Assembly: GCF_027922005.1 (NCBI RefSeq)
Contig: NZ_BSEV01000020.1
Coordinates: forward strand, 108,754 to 172,753
Direction of reading: 5' to 3'
DNA length: 64,000 nucleotides
Source of the DNA: Streptosporangium carneum
Lineage (GTDB): Bacteria > Actinomycetota > Actinomycetes > Streptosporangiales > Streptosporangiaceae
Part shown: positions 16,019-24,635 of the stretch, piece after piece
Position numbering within the stretch: the first letter of the stretch is position 1
How the letters are laid out: every line of letters starts with the position of its first letter
Program-made: the position numbers and the translations under genes
Notes under the pieces: generated by a model
What the model was told of the DNA's origin: nothing
What the model saw: the letters and a program-made list of their open reading frames with translations, nothing else
Database searches by the model: none

Positions 16019-16525
16019 TCAGGCGGGCAACAGGTCCAGCAGGCGCCGCTTCAGCTCGGCGTAGCGGGCGTCGTCGTACAGGCCGGGGTCGTGGCTCGCC
16101 ACGTCCCACAGTCCCTCGCAGGCGAGGCGCACGATCTGCGCCGTCGTGGGGTCGGGCTCGCTGTCGAGGCCCTCGCGATGCCAGCGGGCCATCGCCTCGC
16201 GCAGCGGCGCGAGAAGGTAGAGGTTGCCGGAGGCCCCGGTGACCACGGCCCAGCGTCGCAGCCTGCCGCTCCGCACGGCGTCGAACGTGGCGGCCAGATA
16301 GTTCTTGGTGTAGGTGTTGTGGCCCTGGTTCGCGACGAGCTCGTCGAACTCCTCGATCAGCCGCTCGACCATGCCCTTGATCAGGGCTTCCTTGGTGCCG
16401 AAGTGATAGAGCAGGCCGCCTTTGCTGCATCCGGCCCGCTCGGCGACCGCCGCCAGGGTGAGAGCCTGAGAGCCCTGGTCGCACAGCAGATCCTCTGCCG
16501 CGTCCAACAGCTCTTCCCGTCTCAT
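16019..16525 (-). CDS. TetR/AcrR-family transcriptional regulator
   Basis: This 168-residue regulator has an N-terminal helix-turn-helix (LTLAAVAERAGCSKGGLLYHFGTKEALIKGM, residues ~23-53) and a C-terminal ligand domain with YAELKRRLLDLLP at the end, like the TetR_C_33 group. It is cotranscribed in direction with the MFS gene 145 bp downstream and should repress it, perhaps with itself. The inverted repeat ACCGTCTGGACGGT just upstream of its start (16538-16551) is the obvious autoregulatory operator. The ligand is unknown but is likely the MFS substrate. Confidence 0.9.
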   Translation of the reverse strand: MRREELLDAAEDLLCDQGSQALTLAAVAERAGCSKGGLLYHFGTKEALIKGMVERLIEEFDELVANQGHNTYTKNYLAATFDAVRSGRLRRWAVVTGASGNLYLLAPLREAMARWHREGLDSEPDPTTAQIVRLACEGLWDVASHDPGLYDDARYAELKRRLLDLLPA

Positions 16526-16537
16526 GTGCCCTACTGT

Positions 16538-16551
16538 ACCGTCTGGACGGT
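16538..16551. promoter_or_regulatory. Probable TetR operator
   Basis: ACCGTCTGGACGGT is an exact inverted repeat (ACCGTC-TG-GACGGT) 13-26 bp upstream of the tetR start and within 105 bp of the divergent cysteine desulfurase gene. Size and position match TetR-family autoregulation. Confidence 0.6.
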
Positions 16552-16642
16552 TTAGTGGTCAAACCGGGGATGGTCTCTCACCGGCGCCCGGATACCCTTG
16601 GAATGCCACAAGCGATCTGGGACTGGGAAGGGAAGTGCGGTA

Positions 16643-17806
16643 GTGGAGTCCGCCTATCTCGATCACGCGGCGACCACGCCGATGCTTCCCGAGGCGATCG
16701 AGGCGATGACGGCCCAGCTCGGCAGGGTCGGCAACGCGTCGTCGCTGCACGCCGCGGGGCGGCGCACCCGCCAGGTCGTCGAGGAGTCGCGCGAGAGCAT
16801 CGCCGACGCGCTCGGGGCCAGACCGAGCGAGGTCGTGTTCACCTCCGGCGGCACCGAGGCCGACAACCTCGCCATCAAGGGCCTCTACTGGGCGCGAAGG
16901 GCCAAGGGCGCGAACCGCATCCTGGTCAGCGCCGTCGAGCACCACGCCGCGCTCGACCCCGCCCACTGGCTGGGCGACCGCCAGGACGCCGTCGTCGAGC
17001 TGCTCGACGTCGACGAGTTCGGCCGGGTGCACCCACAGACCCTCCGCACCGCCATCGAGCGCGACCCCGACAGCGTCGCCCTGGTCAGCGTCATGTGGGC
17101 CAACAACGAGGTCGGCACCGTGCAGCCGGTCCGCGTGCTCGCCGCGATCGCCCGCGACCACGGCATCCCCTTCCACACCGACGCCGTCCAGGCCGTCGGC
17201 CAGCTTCCGGTCGTGTTCGCCGACGCGGGAGTCGACGCGCTGACGCTCTCCGGACACAAGGTGGGCGGCCCGATGGGCGTCGGCGCGCTGCTGCTCGCCC
17301 GCGGCGTCGACCCGGTGCCCGTGCTGCACGGCGGCGGGCAGGAGCGCGACGTGCGCTCCGGCACGCTCGACGCGCCTTCGGTCGCGGGCCTCGCCGCGGC
17401 GGTCCAGACCGCGATCGCCCGTCAGGCCGAGACCTCGGCGCGGCTGGCGGAGCTCCGCGACGGCCTGATCCGCAAGGTCCGGGCGGCCGTGCCCGACGTG
17501 GTCCTCAACGGCGACCCGGTGAACCGCCTTCCCGGCAACGCGCACTTCTCCTTCCCCGGCTGCGAGGGCGACGCGCTGCTCATGCTCCTGGACGCCAAGG
17601 GAGTCGAGTGCTCCACGGGTTCCGCGTGCTCCGCCGGGGTCGCCCAGCCCTCCCACGTCCTGCTCGCCATGGGCGCGGACGCCGTCAGCGCGCGCGGCTC
17701 GCTCCGCTTCTCCCTGGGGCACACCTCGACCGAGGCCGACGTGGACAGGGTCGCCGACGTCATCGGCATGGTCGTCGAGCGCGCCCGCCGCGCCGGTCTG
17801 AGCTGA
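16643..17806 (+). CDS. Cysteine desulfurase (IscS/NifS family)
   Basis: This 387-residue PLP enzyme takes sulfur from L-cysteine and hands it on as a persulfide. It opens with YLDHAATTPM. The PLP lysine is K206 in SGHKVGGPMGVG, and the sulfur-carrying cysteine is C329 in CSTGSACSAG, the longer mobile loop of IscS-type (class I) enzymes. I chose the GTG at 16643 with GGGAAGGGAAG upstream; a TTG at 16598 would add 15 unlikely residues. The tRNA thiolase gene mnmA follows after 89 bp, so its main job is probably sulfur supply for tRNA 2-thiouridine. Confidence 0.93.
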   Translation: MESAYLDHAATTPMLPEAIEAMTAQLGRVGNASSLHAAGRRTRQVVEESRESIADALGARPSEVVFTSGGTEADNLAIKGLYWARRAKGANRILVSAVEHHAALDPAHWLGDRQDAVVELLDVDEFGRVHPQTLRTAIERDPDSVALVSVMWANNEVGTVQPVRVLAAIARDHGIPFHTDAVQAVGQLPVVFADAGVDALTLSGHKVGGPMGVGALLLARGVDPVPVLHGGGQERDVRSGTLDAPSVAGLAAAVQTAIARQAETSARLAELRDGLIRKVRAAVPDVVLNGDPVNRLPGNAHFSFPGCEGDALLMLLDAKGVECSTGSACSAGVAQPSHVLLAMGADAVSARGSLRFSLGHTSTEADVDRVADVIGMVVERARRAGLS

Positions 17807-17895
17807 CGACTCCGGGCTGACGACCCCGGGCTGACGACTCCGAAATCTCCCGGCCCGACGGTGTGTGCGCCGACGCGGGTACGCTCAAGGGTGTT

Positions 17896-18966
17896 ATGAG
17901 ACTTCGCGTGCTTGCCGCCATGTCCGGCGGCGTCGACTCCGCGGTCGCGGCCGCCCGCATCGCCGAGGCCGGTCACGACGTCACCGGCGTGCATCTGGCT
18001 CTGTCCGCCAACCCGCAGTCCTACCGGACCGGTGCCCGGGGGTGCTGCACGATCGAGGATTCCCGCGACGCGCGCAGGGCCGCGGACGTGATCGGCATCC
18101 CCTTCTACATCTGGGACATGGCGGAGCGGTTCCACCGCGACGTGGTCGAGGACTTCGTCAGCGAGTACGCCGCGGGCCGTACGCCCAACCCGTGCCTACG
18201 CTGCAACGAGAAGATCAAGTTCGAGGCGGTCCTGGACCGCGCCCTCGCGCTCGGCTTCGACGCCGTGGCCACCGGGCACCACGCCCGGCTCGTCGACGGC
18301 GTGCTGAGCCGCAGCCCCGACGAGGGCAAGGACCAGTCATACGTGCTCGGCGTGCTCACCAGGGAGCAGCTCAGCCACGCGATCTTCCCGCTGGGTGACT
18401 CCACCAAGGCGCAGGTCCGCCAGGAGGCGGCGCGGCGCGGGCTGATGGTGGCCGACAAGCCCGACAGCCACGACATCTGCTTCATCGCGGACGGCGACAC
18501 CCGGGGGTTCCTGGAGAACAGGCTCGGCACGGCCCAGGGCCCGATCGTCGACGAGTCCGGCGAGGTGATCGGCAAGCACGAGGGCGCCTACGGTTTCACC
18601 GTCGGTCAGCGCAAGGGTCTGCACATCGACCGTCCCGCCGCCGACGGCCGCCCGCGCTACGTGCTGTCCATCGAGCCGGTCTCCAACACCGTCACCGTCG
18701 GCCCGCGCTCGTCCCTGGAGGTCACCGCCATCGTGACCGAGCGCCCGGTGTGGAACGGCCCCGTCGCCGAGCCGCGCGAGCCGCTGGCCTGCACGGTCCA
18801 GCTGCGCGCCCACGGCGAGGTCTACGGCTGCCGCGTCCAGGTGTCGGGCGAGGAGGTCCACGTCGAGCTCGACGCCCCGGCCACCGGGGTCGCGGCGGGA
18901 CAGGCCGCCGTGTTCTACCTGGACGACGTCGTGATCGGATCGGCCACGATCGCCAGAGCTGCCTGA
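17896..18966 (+). CDS. mnmA: tRNA-specific 2-thiouridylase MnmA
   Basis: This 356-residue MnmA/TrmU makes 2-thiouridine at wobble position 34 of Lys, Glu and Gln tRNAs, using ATP and a persulfide. The PP-loop MSGGVDS is at residues 9-15, the catalytic cysteine C100 is in TPNPCLRCN, and its partner C195 is in SHDICFI, both intact. The actinobacterial GCCTIEDSRDARR segment is also present. The ATG at 17896 gives the usual length. It sits downstream of a cysteine desulfurase, the classical sulfur-relay order. Confidence 0.96.
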   Translation: MRLRVLAAMSGGVDSAVAAARIAEAGHDVTGVHLALSANPQSYRTGARGCCTIEDSRDARRAADVIGIPFYIWDMAERFHRDVVEDFVSEYAAGRTPNPCLRCNEKIKFEAVLDRALALGFDAVATGHHARLVDGVLSRSPDEGKDQSYVLGVLTREQLSHAIFPLGDSTKAQVRQEAARRGLMVADKPDSHDICFIADGDTRGFLENRLGTAQGPIVDESGEVIGKHEGAYGFTVGQRKGLHIDRPAADGRPRYVLSIEPVSNTVTVGPRSSLEVTAIVTERPVWNGPVAEPREPLACTVQLRAHGEVYGCRVQVSGEEVHVELDAPATGVAAGQAAVFYLDDVVIGSATIARAA

Positions 18967-19074
18967 TCAGGCGGCCTCGGGCAGGCGGCTCCCGTCAGGC
19001 GACGACGTCTCGCCGCCGGGAGGCATGGCGGGGGCGCCCGGCGGAGGCCGTCGTGGGCCCCTGCCGGGCAGGGG

Positions 19075-20508
19075 TCAGAGGCGGGCGGCCCGGCACGCCA
19101 GCTGGAGGGCCAGACGCTGCTGAGGGTCGTCGAGGTCGGCGTCGAGGAGCTCCCCGATGCGCCGGATCCGCTGACTCACCGCGTTACGGTGCAGGTGGAG
19201 CTCCTCGGCGACGCGCGCGGGTGACCCCTGGTGGTCGAGATAGGACTGAAGGGTCCGCACCAGCGGTCCGGCCCGTCTGGGGCCGAGGGCCAGCACCGGG
19301 GCGAGCAGTTCCTGTACGGCCTGGCGGGCCGCGTCGGAGGAGTACCACTCCACGAGCATGCGGTCGAGCCCGGCCACGTCGTACACGGTGACCGGGGAGG
19401 CCGTGCCCCGGTTGCGGAGCAGCGCCGTACGGGCTTCGAGCGCCGAGGTGCGCAGGCCGAGCGGGCCGTGGTGCGCGTCGCTGACCCCGCAGCGCAGCTC
19501 CGCGCCCGCGAAGCGCTCGCGAAGCTGGAACAGCAGCCGTTCCGCGACGGCGACGGTGGCCCGCAGGCCGTCCCTGCCCGGATCGAGCTGCTGGGTGCGA
19601 ATGATGATCAACGCGTCGTCGGCGCGGGCCGGATGCCAGTCGGGGCCGCCCTCCGAGCGCAGCAGCCGCGCCGCGACGGGGCCCATCTCCTCGAGGACGG
19701 CGTAGCGGTTCGACCCGGTGAGCGCGGTGGGCTCCACCCGGAGCGCGATGTGCCAGGCGTCGACGGCGAACCCGAGGGCGCGTGCGCGGGTGGCGAGCCG
19801 GAACGCCTGGTCCTCGGGGGCGATGAGCAGCTCGGTCAGCAGCTGCGAGCGTGAGCGCACCGGAGAGTCGTCGCCCTGACCTCCGGTGGTGGCGAGGGTG
19901 GCCACGCCGAGGGCGAGCCGCACGGCGAGGGCGAGATGCCCGTCCTGCGCGCCGGGCCCGTCGGAGAGGCCGTCCGATCCGTCGGGAAGGCCGTCGGGCA
20001 CGTCCGCGGAGAAGGCCGCGCCGTCGGTGTGGACGGGGACGCCGAGCGAGCGGGAGACGGCGGCCGCGATCCGGTCGGGGTCGCCGCCCGCCCGTAGCAC
20101 GGAGGACGTGGCCGCCTCCGCGCGGACCAGCGCGTCCGCGGCCGAGCCCGACAGGGCGCGTTCCAGGGCCACCACCAGCTCGGCGAGATCCCCGTCGAAG
20201 GCGAGCAGGGAGACGCCGCCCCGCTCGGCCAGGGCCGTCGCCGTGACGGGCGGCGGCCCCTCGAAGGAGGTGAGCACCAGGGCGGCGGCCGAGGCGGCGG
20301 CCGCGTCGCGGATGGCGACGTCGAGGCGGTAGCCCGCCGTCCGCCGGGTGGCGGCGCCGGTCAACACGATCATGGATCCGGCGGGCTGGCCCGCCAGGTC
20401 ACGCGGGTCCTCCACCAGCCGGACACGACTGACCCGCCGGGTGTCCAGCGGACCGGCCAGATGTCGGAGCCCGTCGAGGCCGGGCGCGCTCAGCAGGCGG
20501 TCTGTCAC
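19075..20508 (-). CDS. PucR-family transcriptional regulator
   Basis: This 477-residue regulator has the PucR layout. The N-terminal PucR domain is degenerate (~1-150), a GGDEF-like CdaR middle region follows, and the C-terminal helix-turn-helix is at about 425-470 (LVRTLQSYLDHQGSPARVAEELHLHRNAVSQRIRRIGELL). PucR proteins usually activate purine or other N-heterocycle catabolism. The gene diverges from the DUF917/hydantoinase/NCS1 operon across an 89-bp gap, so it very likely controls that operon. The low-complexity stretch DGLPDGSDGLSDGPG near residue 180 is a local expansion. Confidence 0.9.
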   Translation of the reverse strand: MTDRLLSAPGLDGLRHLAGPLDTRRVSRVRLVEDPRDLAGQPAGSMIVLTGAATRRTAGYRLDVAIRDAAAASAAALVLTSFEGPPPVTATALAERGGVSLLAFDGDLAELVVALERALSGSAADALVRAEAATSSVLRAGGDPDRIAAAVSRSLGVPVHTDGAAFSADVPDGLPDGSDGLSDGPGAQDGHLALAVRLALGVATLATTGGQGDDSPVRSRSQLLTELLIAPEDQAFRLATRARALGFAVDAWHIALRVEPTALTGSNRYAVLEEMGPVAARLLRSEGGPDWHPARADDALIIIRTQQLDPGRDGLRATVAVAERLLFQLRERFAGAELRCGVSDAHHGPLGLRTSALEARTALLRNRGTASPVTVYDVAGLDRMLVEWYSSDAARQAVQELLAPVLALGPRRAGPLVRTLQSYLDHQGSPARVAEELHLHRNAVSQRIRRIGELLDADLDDPQQRLALQLACRAARL

Positions 20509-20597
20509 GTCTCCAGTGTGCCAGCGTCACATTCATCCGGCTAACGGTGTTCTCCCAGCACAGAGAGCACGGGGAGGGGTGTTCGTAGCCTTTCGGA

Positions 20598-21713
20598 ATG
20601 GACATCGACGTCGAGCGACTCGCCGCCTACGCGCGCGGCTGCGCCGTCCTGGGATCGGGCGGCGGCGGGGCCGTGGCGATGATGCGGATGGTGGCCCGGC
20701 AGGCGCTGGAGGAGTACGGCCCGGTCCGCGTCCTGCAACCGGAGGAGCTGGAACCCGACGCCCTGGTCATGCCCTGCGGCCAGGTGGGCACCTCCGCGGT
20801 GAACGCGGAGCGGATCGGCGGCAGGGACGGGGCGCTCTGTCTGCGCGCCGAGGTCGAGAGGCTGCGCGACTCACAGGTCGCGGCGCTGATGGCGAGCGAG
20901 ATCGGCGGCGCGAACGGGTGCCTCGCGGTGGCGTGGGCGGCCTGGCTCGGGTTGCCGCTGGTGGACGCCGACGGCATGGGCAGGGCCTACCCGCGCATGG
21001 ACCAGACGGCGATGGAGCTGAACGGGATCAGTCCCACGCCCGCCGTCATATGTGACGAGCGCGGCCGGACCGTGGTGATCGACCACGTGGACGGCCGCTG
21101 GCTGGAGCGCCTGGTACGGGCGTCGCTGGAGGCCTTCGGCGGTCAGGCCTTCTCCAGCGAGTACGCGCTGCGCGCCTCCCAGGTCCGGGCCTGTGCCGTC
21201 GCCGGTTCGGTCACCCACGCGGTCGAGATCGGAGAGAACCTCCCCGATCCCCTGGTCGAGGGGAAGGTCGCCGCGGTCGAGGAGCGTTCGGTCCTCGTCG
21301 AGGGACTGGGCCGGGACGCGGGCAGGCTCGTCCGGATCGAGGCGCAGAGCGAGTATCTCGCGGTCTTCGAGAACGGTGAGCCGCTGACCGTCGTCCCGGA
21401 CGTCATCGCGCTGCTGGACACCAGGAGCGGGGAGACCGTCCAGGTCGAGCAGCTCCGGTACGGCCTGCGGGTCGCCGTCGTGAGCCTGGCGTGCGCCCCG
21501 ATCTGGTACACCCCCGCCGGGCTCGGACTCGGCGGCCCCGAGACCTTCGGCCTCCCCGGCCTGCCGGAGCCCGCCCGCCTCCGTGACACCGTCCGCCTCC
21601 GCCGTTCCTCCGGCTCAGGCGACTCCGGTGACTCCGCGAGCTCCGGTGACTCCGCGAGTTCCGAGAAGGAGTTCCCGCACTTCCGACTCGCCGCAGAAGA
21701 GGAGGAGAGATGA
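20598..21713 (+). CDS. DUF917-family protein, copy 1
   Basis: This 371-residue protein belongs to DUF917, a family annotated through S-methylthiohydantoin desulfurase-like domains and found next to hydantoinase genes. Recognisable parts are GSGGGGAV near the start (copy 2 has GTGGGGDP), SEIGGANG, VDADGMGRAYPRM, a central GKV segment and VIALLDTRSGE. The C-terminus carries a repetitive Ser/Gly/Asp tail (SGSGDSGDSASSGDSASS). Its motifs deviate more from the family than those of copy 2 at 26152. It opens the operon and overlaps the next gene by ATGA at 21710. Confidence 0.8.
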   Translation: MDIDVERLAAYARGCAVLGSGGGGAVAMMRMVARQALEEYGPVRVLQPEELEPDALVMPCGQVGTSAVNAERIGGRDGALCLRAEVERLRDSQVAALMASEIGGANGCLAVAWAAWLGLPLVDADGMGRAYPRMDQTAMELNGISPTPAVICDERGRTVVIDHVDGRWLERLVRASLEAFGGQAFSSEYALRASQVRACAVAGSVTHAVEIGENLPDPLVEGKVAAVEERSVLVEGLGRDAGRLVRIEAQSEYLAVFENGEPLTVVPDVIALLDTRSGETVQVEQLRYGLRVAVVSLACAPIWYTPAGLGLGGPETFGLPGLPEPARLRDTVRLRRSSGSGDSGDSASSGDSASSEKEFPHFRLAAEEEER

Positions 21714-23158
21714 ACATCGGCGTGGACGTGGGCCCGACCAACACCGACGCCGCCCTTCTGGACGACACCGGGGCCGTGCTGGCCACGGTCAAGGTCGGCT
21801 CGATCAAGGGAGACCCGGTGGCCAGCGTGGTCACGGCGCTCGAGGCGCTCGGGCCGTCCGATCTCACCGCCTCCACCGCTTCCGCGGGAAGCCCCCGGAT
21901 AGCCATCGGGCTGCGCGGAGCCGCGACCGCGGTCGCGGAGCGCACCGGGCTCCACAGGGTCGCGGCGCTGCGGATCGGCGGTCCCGCCGCCCAGGCGGTA
22001 CGGCCGTTCTTCGGCTGGCCCGCCGACCTGCTGGAGGCGGTCGAGGCGGGTGCGGAGATCGTCGACGGCGGCGCCGGGCTGGAGCCGGAGGACTGGACCC
22101 CGCTGGACCGCGAGGCGGTCGCGCGCTTCGCGGCCCGGGTTTCCGGACGGGCCGAGGCCATCGCCGTGACCGGCGTCTTCGCGCCCGTGGACGGAGAGCA
22201 GGAACACGAGGCCGCGGAGATCATCCAGGCCGAGCTCGGACCGTTGCCGATCTCCCTCTCCGCGGGCCTGGGCTCCCTCGGGCTGATCGAACGGGAGAAC
22301 GCGACGATCCTGGACGCGGCGCTCTCCCGCTTCGCCCAGGAGACGGTCGAACGGCTGGCCCTCGCCCTTCCCCACGCGGCGGTCTTCGTGACCCGGGGCG
22401 ACGGCACGCTGATGAACCTGGAGTACCTGGCCCTCTACCCCGGGCTCAGCCTGGGCAGCGGACCGGCGAGCACGCTGCGCGGCGCGGGAGCGCTGACCGG
22501 CCTGCGGGACGCGGTGGTCGTCGACGTGGGCGCAGGCCGTATCCGCGTCGGAGCGCTGACCGGGGGCTTTCCCGAGGAGAGCGCTCAGGGAGCCGACATC
22601 GGCGGTGTTCCCGTGGGCCTGCGCATCCCTGAGCTGATCCGGATGTCCCGCGACCCGCTCTCCGGCGCCGGTCGCCACAGTCTTGAGACGCTCGCCCGCC
22701 TGCTCGGCGCCCGTGGTCCGGCCCCGGAGAGGGGACGGGACCGTGCCGCCGTGGACAGCGGTCCCACAGAGCTGGCCGAGGCGGTGGACCGGATGCAGCC
22801 CGGCGTCAACCGGCTGCCGGTGGTCATGGTGGGCGGCGGGGCGTCCGCCGTACCGGACGAGACGCTCGGGGTCTCCGACGTCCGGCGGCCCGAACACGGC
22901 CGGACGGCCGGGGCGATCGGCGCGGCGACCAGCCCGGTCGGCGGGCAGAGCGAGCGGATCGTCCGGCTGAGGGAGGAGGCCTGGCTCGCCAAGGCGCTCG
23001 ACGCCGTCGCCGAGGAGGCACGGGCGTACGCGGTGCGTGCCGGAGCCGACTCCCGGCACGTCGAGATCGTCGAGACCGGCACCTCCCCGCTGCCCTACCT
23101 GCCGGGTTCGTTCCTCAGGCTCCGTGCGAGGGCGGCCGGTCCGCCCTCGCAGCTTTAG
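21710..23158 (+). CDS. Degenerate hydantoinase/oxoprolinase-like protein, copy 1
   Basis: This 482-residue protein is homologous to the hydantoinase/oxoprolinase subunit at 24636 but looks catalytically worn. The ASKHA phosphate-1 loop reads GVDVGPTNTD (Pro for Gly at residue 9), TTHFVNAL is absent, and the second phosphate loop DVGGTTADVG has become DVGAGRIRVG. The GGGS segment and much of the region after it are lost. ATP-dependent hydrolysis is therefore doubtful. It may be a non-catalytic partner of one of the DUF917 proteins. It is coupled to DUF917 copy 1 by ATGA. Confidence 0.75.
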   Translation: MNIGVDVGPTNTDAALLDDTGAVLATVKVGSIKGDPVASVVTALEALGPSDLTASTASAGSPRIAIGLRGAATAVAERTGLHRVAALRIGGPAAQAVRPFFGWPADLLEAVEAGAEIVDGGAGLEPEDWTPLDREAVARFAARVSGRAEAIAVTGVFAPVDGEQEHEAAEIIQAELGPLPISLSAGLGSLGLIERENATILDAALSRFAQETVERLALALPHAAVFVTRGDGTLMNLEYLALYPGLSLGSGPASTLRGAGALTGLRDAVVVDVGAGRIRVGALTGGFPEESAQGADIGGVPVGLRIPELIRMSRDPLSGAGRHSLETLARLLGARGPAPERGRDRAAVDSGPTELAEAVDRMQPGVNRLPVVMVGGGASAVPDETLGVSDVRRPEHGRTAGAIGAATSPVGGQSERIVRLREEAWLAKALDAVAEEARAYAVRAGADSRHVEIVETGTSPLPYLPGSFLRLRARAAGPPSQL

Positions 23159-23186
23159 AAAACCCCCCACTGAAAGGTCCCCCGTA

Positions 23187-24506
23187 ATGATCGATGAGGA
23201 CTACCCGCTGGAGCGGGTCCCGCGAGAGGCGCGCTACTCGTGGTTCAACGTGGCCGTGCAGCGTTTCGGCCAGCTCTCCGACCTGACGCAGTTCCTGCTC
23301 GGCGCGACGCTCGGCGCGGGTCTGTCGTTCTGGGGAGCGTTCTGGGCCTTCACCCTCGGTTCGGTGATCCTGGAGATCGTCTGCATCTTCGTCGGGATCG
23401 CCGGGATGCGCGAGGGCCTGTCGACCTCGGTGCTGGCCCGCTGGACCGGGTTCGGCCGCTACGGTTCCACGCTGATCGGCGTGATCATCGCGCTGAGTCT
23501 GTTCGGCTGGTTCGGCGTGCAGACCGCGGTCTTCGCGGCGGGCCTGCACACCATCATGAGCGGCATCCCCCTGTGGGCCTGGTGCCTCATCACCGGACTC
23601 GGCGTGACCGCCCTGGTCCTGCGGGGCTTCAGGGCGATGGGCTGGACGGCCTTCGTCACCGTGCCCGCCTTCCTCGGGCTGGCGGGCTGGGCGATGTGGG
23701 TCGAGCTGTCCCGGCACAGCCTGGGCGACCTGGTCTCCTCGACGCCGTTCGGTGAGCCGATCACGATCGCGACCGGCGCGACGATCGTGGCGGGCTCCTA
23801 CATCATCGGCGCGGTCACCACCCCGGACATGACGCGGTTCAACCGCAGCACCGCCGACGTGGTCAAGCAGACGCTGGTCGGCATCTCCCTCGGCGAGTAC
23901 GTGCTCGGCCTGGCCGGGGTGCTCCTCGCCTACGCCGTCAAGACCTCCGACGTCATCGCGATCATCACGGCCTCCTCGGGCGTCGTCGGCGTCGTCATCC
24001 TGGTCTCGGCCACCGTGAAGATCAACAACTGGAACCTCTACTCGTCGGCGCTCGGGCTGATGAACGCCGTGGAGTCCACGATCGGCGTGCGGCTCAACCG
24101 GGTCGCCGTCACCGTCGGCATCGGCCTGCTGGGCAGTGTCGCCGCCGCCATGGGAATCCTGGACGCCTTCTCCGGCTTCCTGTTCGTCCTCGGCGTCGTC
24201 ACCCCGCCGGTCGCCGGGATCATGGTCGCCGAGTACTTCGTGGTCAAGCGCTGGCGGCCCGTCCTGGACGCCTCCCGGGAGCTTGGCAGGCTGCCGGAGA
24301 CCGAACCCGCCTGGGTGCCGGCGACCCTCCTGGTCTGGGCGGCCGCCGCCCTGGTCGGCTGGCTGAGCGACGCCTACGGGTGGATCGGCATCCCCGCGCT
24401 CAACTCCCTGATCCTGGCCGGGGTCGGCTACATCGTCGCCGGGAAGCTCGGCCTGGTCAGGGGAACGCGGGAACTGCCCGTCGAGCGGCCCGCCGTACCC
24501 GTCTGA
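23187..24506 (+). CDS. NCS1-family permease (cytosine/hydantoin type)
   Basis: This 439-residue membrane protein has about 12 helices and belongs to the nucleobase:cation symporter-1 family (CodB, Mhp1). The N-terminal VPREARYSWFNVAVQRFGQLSDLTQFLLGATLG and the mid-protein TTPDMTRFNR segment are characteristic. It would import a nucleobase, hydantoin or related heterocycle, and so supplies the substrate of the neighbouring DUF917/hydantoinase proteins. I chose the ATG at 23187, preceded by AAAGG; the longer reading frame upstream overlaps the previous gene. Confidence 0.9.
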   Translation: MIDEDYPLERVPREARYSWFNVAVQRFGQLSDLTQFLLGATLGAGLSFWGAFWAFTLGSVILEIVCIFVGIAGMREGLSTSVLARWTGFGRYGSTLIGVIIALSLFGWFGVQTAVFAAGLHTIMSGIPLWAWCLITGLGVTALVLRGFRAMGWTAFVTVPAFLGLAGWAMWVELSRHSLGDLVSSTPFGEPITIATGATIVAGSYIIGAVTTPDMTRFNRSTADVVKQTLVGISLGEYVLGLAGVLLAYAVKTSDVIAIITASSGVVGVVILVSATVKINNWNLYSSALGLMNAVESTIGVRLNRVAVTVGIGLLGSVAAAMGILDAFSGFLFVLGVVTPPVAGIMVAEYFVVKRWRPVLDASRELGRLPETEPAWVPATLLVWAAAALVGWLSDAYGWIGIPALNSLILAGVGYIVAGKLGLVRGTRELPVERPAVPV

Positions 24507-24570
24507 GAGCCCCCGGAGAACCCGCAAGCCCGAAGCCCGGAAGCTCGCAGGCTCAGAAGCTCGCAAGCTC

Positions 24571-24630
24571 GGAAAGCTCGGAAAGCCCGGAAAGCTCGGA
24601 AAGCTCGGAAAGCTCGGAAAGCTCGGAAAG
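24571..24630 (+). repeat. 9-bp tandem repeat GGAAAGCTC that supplies the next SD
   Basis: Six full copies of GGAAAGCTC (one with CCC for CTC) run from 24571 to 24624, and a seventh partial copy GGAAAG ends at 24630, five bases before the ATG at 24636. Looser AAGCTCGCA copies extend upstream from about 24530. Each unit contains a Shine-Dalgarno-like GGAAAG, so the gene's ribosome site is simply the last unit of a microsatellite. Confidence 0.9.
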
Positions 24631-24635
24631 AGAGC

